From contig JADGKB010000040.1 in the NCBI GenBank assembly GCA_027604185.1, forward strand, positions 1 through 64,000: a stretch of DNA of 64,000 nt. The letters are read 5' to 3'. The DNA comes from Boothiomyces macroporosus. Its lineage: Eukaryota > Chytridiomycota > Chytridiomycetes > Rhizophydiales > Terramycetaceae. The notes beneath the pieces were generated by a model that saw nothing but the letters and a program-made list of their open reading frames with translations, was not told where the DNA came from and searched no databases. A program made the position numbers and the translations under genes. Shown piece by piece: positions 53,576-62,729 of the stretch. Each line of letters begins with the position of its first letter. Within the stretch, counting starts at the first letter, position 1.

Positions 53576-54211
53576 TTACAACTTTGAATTAGATTCACTC
53601 AATACAACTTTCTTTAGAAATTCGCCCAGTACGTACCCAGTCAAACCCCAAATCTTGTCTTGACCAACATTCCAAGACGGCATCACAAACCCAGTATTCC
53701 TAAAGTTTTCAGTTTCCCTGGTTTTCAATAATGTATCAATATCAACCACAAACGCTCTTTCAACTTCTTCTGCATTGACTTGTAGTTCTTTGGGGTTGAT
53801 TGGACCGAGAAACCCAACAACACTGGTAACCTTTGTATTCCCACTTTTGTTTGGAACAGATACAAATGTTCCCAGTATCCGTATTGATTCAGGGCTGACT
53901 CCGATTTCTTCTTCGGTTTCACGCAATGCAGTAGCAACAATGTCTGTATCCTCTTGATCCCTTTTTCCTCCAGGAAAGCTGACCTCGCCAGTATGCGATC
54001 GTAGTGTGCTACTTCTTACTGTAAACAGGATACTTGGTTTATCGTTTGTTATACAGAGCGGGATTAAAATTCCTGCTTCAAAATCAGTGTTTTTTTTCCA
54101 GGGTTTTTCTGGTATACTTGCCAGGATGCTCTTGTAATTCTCTATCGTAGCTTTGTCAAATTTAATAGGTGATTTTGGAGCCATGAAGGATATCAGTCGC
54201 TTAAAAATCAT
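53576..54211 (-). CDS. Peroxisomal CoA diphosphatase (Nudix)
   Basis: Intronless, 211 residues. The Nudix box GGKRDQEDTDIVATALRETEEEIGV is complete and follows VRSSTLRSHTGEVSFPGG, the CoA-pyrophosphatase signature of NUDT7/NUDT8/Pcd1. The C-terminal tripeptide SKL is a classic type 1 peroxisomal signal, as in yeast Pcd1. The enzyme cleaves CoA and its derivatives to 3',5'-ADP and phosphopantetheine. It implies functional peroxisomes. The start is 27 bp from the divergent RFC2 start. Confidence 0.95.
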   Translation of the reverse strand: MIFKRLISFMAPKSPIKFDKATIENYKSILASIPEKPWKKNTDFEAGILIPLCITNDKPSILFTVRSSTLRSHTGEVSFPGGKRDQEDTDIVATALRETEEEIGVSPESIRILGTFVSVPNKSGNTKVTSVVGFLGPINPKELQVNAEEVERAFVVDIDTLLKTRETENFRNTGFVMPSWNVGQDKIWGLTGYVLGEFLKKVVLSESNSKL

Positions 54212-54238
54212 TGAAAAGTTTGTCCAGAAAGATCACAG

Positions 54239-55276
54239 ATGCAGGGAGAACCATCTCAAGAATTGCCTTGGTATCCTTGGATTAATCGTAGGATTGAAAA
54301 GTACAGACCAAAGTTATTGCATGATATAGTCGGGAATGAAGAGACTGTCCAGAGGTTATCGGTAATTGCAAAGGATGGAAACATGCCAAATCTAATCATT
54401 TCGGGAGCTCCGGGTATCGGGAAAACAACCAGCATCTTATGCCTAGCTCACGAATTGCTGGGCGATAATTACAAGGAAGCGGTTTTGGAAATGAATGCTT
54501 CCGACGAACGTGGTATTGACATAGTAAGAAATCGCATAAAAATGTTTGCACAGAAAAAAGTTACACTACCACCAGGTAAACACAAAATTGTTATCTTGGA
54601 TGAAGCAGACTCAATGACTACTGCTGCTCAGCAAGCAATGCGAAGAACCATGGAGATCTATTCCAGCACTACTAGATTTGCTTTGGCATGCAACTTGTCC
54701 ACCAAAATTATAGAGCCAATTCAAAGTAGATGCGCCATTTTACGCTATACTAGACTCACAGATTTACAGTTGTTGACAAGATTACTTCAAATTTGCGAAT
54801 ATGAAAAAGTAACTAGAAATGTAACTTTAGGTAAACTACACGAATGAAGGTCTAGAGGCCATCGTATTCACTGCGGAAGGCGATATGAGACAAGCAGTTA
54901 ACAACCTCCAATCAACATATTCTGGTTTTGGAATTGTGACACCAGCCAATGTATACAAGGTTTGCGATCAACCACATCCTGTTGCTGTTCAGTCAATCAT
55001 CAAATCCTGTATTGATTGCAAAATTGAGGATGCCCTCTCTTTATTGGAAGATTTGTGGTCCAAGGGCTATTCGGCGGTAGATATAATTACTACACTCTTC
55101 AAAGTTACTAAATCGATGGAAATGCCTGAATTTCTGAGGTTGGAATACATCAAGGTATTTTTTTCTAATTTTAGGAGATTGGAATGTGCCATATCCGATT
55201 GTTGGAAGGCTGCCAGACCCTTTTGCAAATTAGCGCATTAATTTCCAAGCTTTGCAGTTTGAATCAAATTAAATAA
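54239..55276 (+). CDS. RFC2: Replication factor C subunit RFC2 (yeast Rfc4)
   Basis: Exons 54239-54270, 54292-54808, 54831-55154 and 55175-55276; introns of 21, 22 and 20 nt; 324 residues. Intron 1 is stop-free and in frame; removing it gives [19 protein letters not shown]. Walker A is GAPGIGKTT (Ala replaces the first Pro of GPPG), Walker B ILDEADSM, and the arginine finger SRC in IEPIQSRC. Intron 2 gives [13 protein letters not shown] and intron 3 EYIKEIG. The sequence follows human RFC2 closely. RFC loads PCNA onto DNA. Confidence 0.97.
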
Positions 55277-55463
55277 TAAATGATTAAACCTGCCTAAACA
55301 AATTTGTGTTTCGACGTGCTCAATGGAATATGGATATATAGATCAATGCGGATCTACAGTGTCCCAAATTTCGCTAATTCAAGATGACTAGGAAATCTGA
55401 GATATCATCTTCACGCGAAAAAATTCCAAGATCCAAGTCTCACAGAAATATATTTATTAATAC

Positions 55464-56025
55464 TTAATAATTCATTTGCACTAGCGATTTGAGAAACGGA
55501 GTTGCTTTTTCTCCCTTTTTGAATTTGTTGAAGTGAAATATTTCAAAAGTGCTCGTAAAGACACTTTTCATAGGCAGCTCTGTATTTATAGGTATAATTT
55601 GACATTCAAAGCAATACTGGCCCGGCGCTTTTATATAGATGTCTTCAAATATAAAGAAAATGTGGTATTGGTTTGTATTGGAATCCAAGTATATTCGGCC
55701 TTCTTTTGTCAGCTGTCCAAGCATATTCTGAGTATATGGCCGCTTGGAATTCACAGTTCCGTACAGATTCGACATTACCGCTTCTCTTGTCTCATCGAAG
55801 AGTACTAAATTACATACAAAGTCATATTTTTGGAGCTAATCAGTAAATAACTACCTCTAAAACACTCTGGTTTACTGGGAAAGCAAGTTGTACTATTAAG
55901 GTGGGATTCCTAAGTCAAAATATCTGTTACAGCGCCGTCTTTATTAATGGGTGAGTATTTCCACATTCTCGACCTGTGGTTGGCTCTTGGCGTATTAATA
56001 CTGTATAATCGGTTACCGCATTCAT
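55464..56025 (-). CDS. Velvet-domain regulator
   Basis: Exons 55931-56025, 55855-55909 and 55464-55835; introns of 21 and 19 nt; 173 residues, almost all velvet domain. Key stretches are YTVLIRQEPTTGRECG (start of the DNA-binding face), LNPTLIVQLAFP, YDFVCNLVLF, the NLYGTVNSKRPYTQN block, IFFIFEDIYIKAPGQYCFECQIIPI and SVFTSTFEIFHFNKFKKGEKATPF. Velvet proteins are fungal DNA-binding regulators of development and secondary metabolism, with an NF-kappaB-like fold. The absence of long flanking regions is typical of single-domain VelB/VosA-like members. This is strong evidence that the organism is a fungus. Confidence 0.9.
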
Positions 56026-56046
56026 TATACTAAGTGATTTGAGGGA

Positions 56047-56056
56047 TATATTATAA
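56047..56056 (-). promoter_or_regulatory. TATA-like element of the velvet gene
   Basis: TTATAATATA on the minus strand, about 22 nt upstream of the ATG. Confidence 0.55.
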
Positions 56057-56573
56057 AGTGTTTTGATTCTCTTTTTCCAACTTCTAATTTCGCGCTGCTG
56101 TCGGTACTCTTTCCTGATTGGCCAAGAAAAACGTGATATATGAGGGATGAAATCATTTTAATTTATCCACAGCCATTATTCAGCAGATTATCTGTAAAGT
56201 AAACAAAATGCGATCTACCCAGCGTTTTCCCCATGTATTTTGATAGAAATTGGCTAGGGTGAGGATTATTTGTGATCAGTGGACTATTTTTTACTCAAAG
56301 ACCTTTTGACCATAACACGCTAGTTACTTTCACCGGCATGTTTTCATGGCACATCTGTAAAAGTAGGTGGAACCAAGATCCGATACCGAACACTAGCGAT
56401 CCAAACAAGAATATAATTGGAGGGCAAATCTTAATTTCATTACTGTTGATCTTGCAATTGTGGTTGCATTCAATTTCTGGTATTTTTAACAGTAAACAGG
56501 TCCATGGGAATCCAATTTGAAATTTATGGGATGCTTGCTCAAGCTGCTCCACCAACCACACTTTTTTTTTGAG
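56057..56573. other. Intergenic region between velvet and PTH2
   Basis: About 500 bp without a supported gene. A minus frame (56295-56561) encodes a hydrophobic segment (CPPIIFLFGSLVFGIGSWFHLLL) but has no usable ATG. A small membrane protein with unusual splicing is conceivable; I could not build a convincing model. Confidence 0.35.
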
Positions 56574-57146
56574 ATGATAGGGTTACAAGACCTCGTCAAC
56601 TTATTTATACGACATCCTCAAATCCTATTGGCTGTGTTCATTACCGGAATTACCATCGGGTACACACTATGCTATTTTGGATTGAAATCACAGAGAAAGT
56701 TGGATATTACAAAGCCGGCTAGTTCTAAATCGCTTCATACCAAAGATTACAACTGCAAAATGGTCTTGGTTATCCGTACTGATTTGGGAATGGGAAAAGG
56801 AAAGGTAGCAGCACAGTGCTCTCACGCTACACTGGATGCTTACCAAAAATCCCTGGAATCTGAAAAATGGAGTGAGTGGGTTGATTCATGGGAGACATAC
56901 GGATGTGCAAAAATCACTTTGAAATGCAATGACGAAGACGAAATGTAAGATTGAACTGATTTAGGCTTCGATTGCAACGAGAAGCTAGAAAGAAAGGATT
57001 GGTTGCGCAAAGCATCTGCGATGCAGGTAAAACCCAGATTGCGGCGGGCTCAAGGACAGTACTAGCGATTGGACCTGGTAGATATTGCTAATATAGGCCC
57101 TGCAGAACTAATAGATGAAGTAACGGGAAATTTAAAATTGTATTGA
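56574..57146 (+). CDS. PTH2: Peptidyl-tRNA hydrolase 2, membrane-anchored
   Basis: Exons 56574-56944, 56965-57077 and 57097-57146; introns of 20 and 19 nt; 177 residues. An N-terminal membrane helix (LLAVFITGITIGYTLCYFGL) precedes the catalytic core KMVLVIRTDLGMGKGKVAAQCSHATLDAY. Splicing restores the catalytic block MLRLQREARKKGLVAQSICDAGKTQIAAGSRTVLAIGPGP. PTH2 recycles peptidyl-tRNA; in animals PTRH2 sits on the mitochondrial outer membrane. The stop codon is followed after one base by the stop codon of the convergent kinase gene. Confidence 0.96.
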
Positions 57147-57147
57147 A

Positions 57148-58229
57148 TTATTGTTTAAATGAATCTGTCCATTCCTTAAGATTAAACATACTGCCCTTTT
57201 GAACAAAAGGAGTTTCCTACAATAAACTCGTATTTACCAATAGCTGTTTGGGATGTGGACGCTGCAAAGGATCTTTCATCAAGCAAAACCCGCAAAAGTC
57301 TTCAAATTCTGGTGTAAACATATTCTTTGGAAGAGTAGGGCTTTTTTCCTGAGTAATGAACTGCATCATGTCAAAATAGGTTTTCATTGCTTCGCTTGGG
57401 AATGGGAAGCGCGCCAATGCAATTTCCATAGCCACAAGACCAACACTCCAGACATCAGAAGCTGGAGTGCAAGGCGACCCTTCTCTGATTCGCTCAGGCT
57501 ATATTTAATATGAATTTACTGCTAAAAAGCATTGAGTGCCAATAAACGTCATTGCCATAGTCTCGGCAGTTTCTTTGGATACGCCAAAATCAGCAATCTT
57601 GGCCAATCCTTGTGAGCTTACCAATATATTGCTGGGTTTGATATCTATATAAGCCTCGTGGTACCTCTATGAACAATTTTGTGGTTTTCGTACAAATAAG
57701 TCAGGCCAGACAAAATCTGAAAACATATCGTTGATACTGCAATCTCTGGTATTGGTCCAGTTCTGTTGTAAATTGAATCTAGGGCACCCAGATCCATAAA
57801 CTCTAGCATAATGTTGATCTCCTCTCCGTGCAAAAATGCCCCATAGAATGATACAATATAGGGTGATTGGACTACACGTAATATTCTGAGCTCTCTAATG
57901 ATTTGCTTTTCAATTTTCTCTTGATTCTCATCGTTTGGTGCCAATTTCACTATTTTTCTGGCCATTGCAATTCCAGTGGGTTTGTGTAGTACTTTGCTGA
58001 CAGTGCCTCCAGCCCCAGCACCCAAATTGCAAATAAACGTCAAATCTTCATTTACAAAGTTGATTTTAGAGTCCTTTTTCACATTATTTTCGTTTAAATC
58101 TGATTGAGGTAATTTTAAATTCGATAAGGAACCAAGTGATTTTAGAGCAGGCACGCCTAGTCTTTTTCGTGCTAGAACTGGTGACTGGATTGCTGCGGTT
58201 GTTGGAATTCCTATTCCCTGCACTCCCAT
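57148..58229 (-). CDS. MAPKK-like (STE7 family) protein kinase A
   Basis: Exons 57665-58229, 57520-57644, 57238-57498 and 57148-57216; introns of 20, 21 and 21 nt; 339 residues. The kinase core has LGAGAGGTVSKV, the catalytic Lys in MARKIV, EFMDLGALDSIY, HRDIKPSNIL (junction), [22 protein letters not shown] and LAPERI (junction). The activation loop has the STE7-type S/T-x3-S/T pattern. The N terminus starts MGVQGIGIPTTAA, similar to kinase C. It is the first of three tandem paralogues. The upstream activators and MAPK target are unknown. Confidence 0.92.
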
Positions 58230-58302
58230 GTCAAATTGATAATAATGAGAAAAGGCAGTGTTTATTGTTTGGTGAAGCCCCACAATGGTGATATGCGCAA
58301 AA

Positions 58303-59519
58303 TTAAGTTTTATTAATATTAAGAACTTTAGTATTTTTTCGAAGTATCGCCGGCAGCGTCTTTATCCATTCCCTTAAATCTGGAGTTTTCCCCTGGTACT
58401 TTACAAATGGATCCTCCTAAAATTAAAAATAAATACCAGGAGTTTGCTGGCCGGTGGCCGTTCATTTTCATCCTTGGTCAAGCATAAGGAACAGAAATTT
58501 ACAAAATCGTGTGAAAACGCTTGCTTTGGTAATGTTGGCACGGGTCCATTCTTTATCGTTGGAAGAATGTCAAATAAAGACTTTCTTTTAGAATCGGATT
58601 CGTACAGCCAGTCCGTCTCATAAGGAAACCTTGCCAAGGCTACCTCCATTAAAGCCAAACCCAAACTCCAAATATCAGACTTTGTGGTGGACTTTTTGTT
58701 GTTGTCAGTTTGCTCCATTTGCTCAGGCTACGGTTAATAATACTTACTGCCAAATACATTAACGTCCCGACAACACTTTTAGCTGGTGAAAGAAGTGTTT
58801 GTTTCGATAATCCAAAATCTGCTAGTTTGGCAAGTCCATCAGAACACAGAAGAATATTTGCAGGTTTGATATCTTGTAAGTTAAGTGTTACCTCTATGTA
58901 CAATCTTTTCGTTTTTATCAAAATAATCGAGTGCTTTGAGCATGTGAATTGCTATTATATTTACTTCCTTTTCAGGGACTGGCCCAGCAACTTTGTATAT
59001 ATACTCTAAAGATCCCAAATCCATATACTCCAGAAACATTGATATTTTTTGACCATTAAGGAACGCGCCATAAAAGCTGGTTATGTAAGGGCAATTACAC
59101 TGCCGTAGAATATTGAGTTCTCGCATAATATTCATTTCCGTCTTTTCCAAAGTATCCCCGTCAAGAGCATTTATAATTACATCTTTTCGTGCCATAAACA
59201 TACCGTTTGGTTTGTACAACACTTTTGTAACGCTGGCAAACGAACCATTTCCAATCGCTGATATGTACTGTAATTTCGATTCATCAAATTCGAATAAAGA
59301 GTCTTTGCTGATGTCCACATTGCTCAAATTCAATTGAAGGCTTTGTATAGAAGTATTTATTTCCAAATCCACAGATTTACTGATTCTTTTTGGCAGCTTT
59401 GACAGCCCAACTGGATCTGCCAAATTGCCCATCGAGTGAAAATTGTCCTTGTACATTCCGTTCTTTTCTGGTTTTTTCTCTTTCCTATCCTCCCTCAGCA
59501 GTCTTTTGAAAACACCCAT
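58303..59519 (-). CDS. MAPKK-like (STE7 family) protein kinase B
   Basis: Exons 58892-59519, 58748-58872, 58437-58727 and 58303-58416; introns of 19, 20 and 20 nt; 385 residues. Core motifs are [44 protein letters not shown] (junction), DFGLSKQTLLSPAKSVVGT and LAPEQM (junction). A basic N terminus of about 80 residues (GVFKRLLREDRKEKKPEK) may dock a MAPK. The intron in HRD-DIKP and the one before PE occur at the same positions as in kinases A and C, showing common descent. Confidence 0.92.
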
Positions 59520-59586
59520 AGTGAACTTTGGAGACAATGATCCAACGATCTAAAAAAGACAATGTAACGAAAATAATAATATATAT

Positions 59587-60729
59587 TCATAAAGATAAAA
59601 CATTAAACGTTTTAATCCAGTCTTTTAAATCGTAGTTGTTTGAAATACATTTCTTGATAAATTCAGTGTTCTGCGTTAGCATGTTAATACCATCAGTGTA
59701 TGTGCATTTGGTCGTGCTAAGTGATCCTTGATCAGACACTGTCCACAAAATTCCTCGAATTCTGGGGAAAATGTATCCTTTGGTAAAGTCGGACTGGGCT
59801 CTTCAGTGATATAAGGTAACATATCGAATTGGTTCTGCAACAGCTCTTTAGGGTACGGAAATCGCGCCATGGCTATTTCCATCACTGTCAAGCCAAAACT
59901 CCAGATGTCACTTGTGCCTGTGGACTGCTGTCCTTGCTGTAGTCTTTCAGGCTAAAGATAAACTATATTCACGTACCGCCAAGTAATAGAACGTGCCGAC
60001 GAACGTTTTTGCAGCGGATTTGAGGGTTTCTTTGGATACTCCAAAATCCGACAGTTTGATCACACCCTCTGAGCTGAGTAATATGTTTGCAGGTTTAATA
60101 TCTTTTGTTATCGTGAATTACCTCTGTGAACAATTTTATGATGCTCTTCGAGATATATGAAAGCTGAAAGAATTTGAAAGGCAATCACGCTGATTTCACG
60201 TTCCGGAATTGGCCCTGTTCTATTGTATATGCTTTCCAGCGATCCCAAGTCTACATATTCCAACATTACAGAAATCGTATTGTCACTGATAAACGAGCCA
60301 TAGAATCCAACAATGTTGACGCACTGACATAGGCGGAGAATATTCAATTCCCGCAGTATCTGAGATTCAATTTCCTTGAGGTTTTCATTTTCATTTGTCG
60401 GAGGTAGACTGAATCGCTCAATATTAATAAATATATCACCAAAATTAATAATTCCGTACCTTTCGGGCCATTACCGTCTTTGTAGGTTTGTGCACCACCT
60501 TATAGACAGTGGATGTTACTCCAGAGCCGATGTAAGCTACTAGCTCCAACTGATTTTCATCAAAAGAATACTTTTCGTTTGTGATTACAAATTTGTCCTG
60601 ATGATTAGGTAATGCCGGCTTGTCATCTTGATTGAATAGTGGCAACAAAGGAATGGTTGCCGCGCTATGTCTCTTCTGCCTTAGGCTCCCTGGTGTAGTG
60701 GGAATAGTGAGGTTACTTTCGATTCCCAT
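59587..60729 (-). CDS. MAPKK-like (STE7 family) protein kinase C
   Basis: Exons 60460-60729, 60122-60416, 59977-60101, 59691-59951 and 59587-59670; introns of 43, 20, 25 and 20 nt; 344 residues. Motifs are [18 protein letters not shown] (junction of the 43-nt intron), [24 protein letters not shown] (junction), [19 protein letters not shown] and LAPERL (junction). The start is the first ATG in frame ([14 protein letters not shown]), resembling kinase A. The 43-nt intron looks like two introns placed back to back (20 plus 23 nt). The other two kinases lack an intron at that site. Confidence 0.92.
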
Positions 60730-61197
60730 TAGATAAGTTTGTCCATTGTGTTTCCTCACTAGGGTTTCCCCATTGTCTGCCAATATGATATCCTAGCTCT
60801 TAGTCATCATGTGTTATAACGAAGTCTGAAATGGAAACCCTCATTGAACAGGGTGGCTGCCTGCTCTGTGATACTTTTGGGGTATGAGGAGCTAAAATGG
60901 TAATTTTTCCCTTTGGAAAGCGCCTCATCCCCATCTAGGAGGTTTGGTTTACCTTTTTAGATATTGCCCGCTTTTCCCTCGCAATATCTCTCTTTGGACA
61001 GCCTTCCCTTTGTTAAAGGGAGAAGATGCCACGTTATTTGTCTTGTACGACTTTAATCAAAGCTGGTCAGAGTCACCGCGACAAAGAAAGGAAACGAGTC
61101 TTTTCGCCATTGAAAGCCACTTTTGGAATCGACCCCTCTATGGAACAGATACGTACCACATGCCCCATGCATAAAATTCATTGAACGCTAAATTTAA
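60730..61197. other. Divergent promoter region of kinase C and the GATA factor
   Basis: No gene. It contains a near-perfect inverted repeat, CTTCCCTTTGTTAAAGGGAG (around 61003-61022), and two short Cys-free plus frames without homology. Confidence 0.4.
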
Positions 61198-61205
61198 TAT
61201 AAATA
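61198..61205 (+). promoter_or_regulatory. TATA box of the GATA factor gene
   Basis: TATAAATA 26 nt upstream of the ATG at 61231. Confidence 0.7.
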
Positions 61206-61230
61206 GAAACCAGAGCAGGATTTTCCAGAA

Positions 61231-62019
61231 ATGACAACTGTAAAACAAATAATTCCTTCCCGACTAAACATTAACACCTGTACATTCCAACCATCATTAC
61301 CAAGTCCGCCTTCATCTGCTCAAAGCTCTCCAAAGATTGCACCTTTCAATATCGAAATTGATGCACCTCTTTCGCCAATCTCCCCAGCAGACGAGGTAAA
61401 GGAAGAGTTTGTCCCTAAGGCTGCATCTGGACCACGCAGATGCAATTATTGCGGTGCAACTTCAACTCCAATGTGGAGACATGGACCCGGAGAATACACC
61501 AACCTTTGCAATTCTTGTGGAGTAAAGTGGAGAAGAGGTAAAATCCTTCACTCTGGAGAAAATAGACACCATCTCTGCAAACCAGTATCGCCTCCAAAGA
61601 AGAAGAAGGACACTCAATCTCCAAAGATTGGAAAGAGAAAGAGCGAGGAGGAGCTTTACTGGCAACGTCCACCAAAGCGTGCAGCTACTCAACCAGTTAC
61701 TCCTGAAACTTCCCCTGAACCAGTCAAAGTGGAAAAGATTCCAGAACCAGCCAAGATTGATGCTCAGTCCATTGCAAAGGAGCTTTTCCCTGAACCAGTT
61801 CATCTTAGCCAGCCTTCTAGAATGGAAATCTTGACCAACGAGTTCGCAGACCTCTTGGAACAGCTACCTGCACATAGAACCGCAGAATTTACCACTGTCC
61901 TTGCTTGCTGCTTCCAACCTAAACTAGAACTTGCCGCAAGAAATGGCATCCAGGTAGAAATGACTGTGTTGGACATTGATGAAGACACCTGGGATAGACT
62001 GCGTGCTTTTGTATACTGA
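61231..62019 (+). CDS. Single-finger GATA transcription factor
   Basis: Intronless, 262 residues. An S/P-rich N terminus with SP sites precedes one zinc finger, CNYCGATSTPMWRHGPGEYTNLCNSCGVKWRRGKI, with an 18-residue loop between the Cys pairs. A basic region (PPKKKKDTQSPKIGKRK) and a P/E-rich linker follow. The last 80 residues (LTNEFADLLEQLPAHRTAEFTTVLACCF, then ELAARNGIQVEMTVLDID) form a helical domain that I do not recognise. It probably binds GATA sites and regulates transcription; nutrient or light roles are typical of fungal GATA factors but not shown here. Confidence 0.9.
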   Translation: MTTVKQIIPSRLNINTCTFQPSLPSPPSSAQSSPKIAPFNIEIDAPLSPISPADEVKEEFVPKAASGPRRCNYCGATSTPMWRHGPGEYTNLCNSCGVKWRRGKILHSGENRHHLCKPVSPPKKKKDTQSPKIGKRKSEEELYWQRPPKRAATQPVTPETSPEPVKVEKIPEPAKIDAQSIAKELFPEPVHLSQPSRMEILTNEFADLLEQLPAHRTAEFTTVLACCFQPKLELAARNGIQVEMTVLDIDEDTWDRLRAFVY

Positions 62020-62140
62020 ACATGTATCTCTTAAGACCATCCTGCCAACTGTATTTTAGGCACTTGTATAAAACCACCAATCCGATACTTTTAATAAAAA
62101 TAATTGATTTCCTTGACATTTTGAATTAAATTTGGTTTTA

Positions 62141-62711
62141 TTAAAAGTCGTCTTCCGGATTGAATCCAGCGCCATAGTCCTCTGTGGTAATTAAATTGTA
62201 TCCAACACCAGAGACCCTATCCAAATCAATAGTCCTGGTATTATTGGTCAAGCTGGTCTTGTTTCTATGTTAATTGCGGTTACCTCTGCACTATCATACC
62301 AAGTCTCGCTAATTGAATAATATTTCGCAACACCAGCATTACTTCTTCCGCGACGGCTTGCGATGATCCACAAGTGCTTTTCATCATCAATATAAACACC
62401 AATACACACAGACAAACGAATCCCACGTCGAAAATATTATACAGTGATTGCCAAAACTCGTCGCCGACTGCTATTACTCGCATGGTAGTCTCTACAACCA
62501 TGCTAATCATAATTATGAATTCTAATACATAAAACCATCCCATTGGACAAGGATGTATCAGCGACTGGGTTTAGATTCTATTTACTGTTATTAGACAAGT
62601 CAACGATAGGATAGTCATTGCAATATAAAATACTTTGAATCCAGTTCCATGTACGATCCTGCTTGCAACTGCGGACAAGAATTCAGACCTGTTATTACCA
62701 TACGATTGCAT
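62141..62711 (-). CDS. Stand-alone voltage-sensor domain protein
   Basis: Exons 62586-62711, 62284-62564 and 62141-62264; introns of 21 and 19 nt; 176 residues. Four membrane segments fit S1-S4 of a voltage sensor: FKVFYIAMTILSLTCLIT, FYVLEFIIMISMVVETTMRVIAVG (with the E-x4-R pattern of S2), NIFDVGFVCLCVLVFILM (the S3 Asp) and MLVLRNIIQLARLGMIVQR (S4 with spaced Arg). No pore helices follow; the C terminus is polar and acidic. Such proteins may be proton channels (Hv1-like) or regulatory sensors. The start is 18 bp from the divergent site-2 protease start. Confidence 0.8.
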
Positions 62712-62729
62712 TTTCACTTTTTGCCAAAA

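Noticed and set aside
56272..56561. Hydrophobic frames on both strands before PTH2
   Set aside because: The minus frame has no ATG; models needing two 14-nt introns were too speculative.
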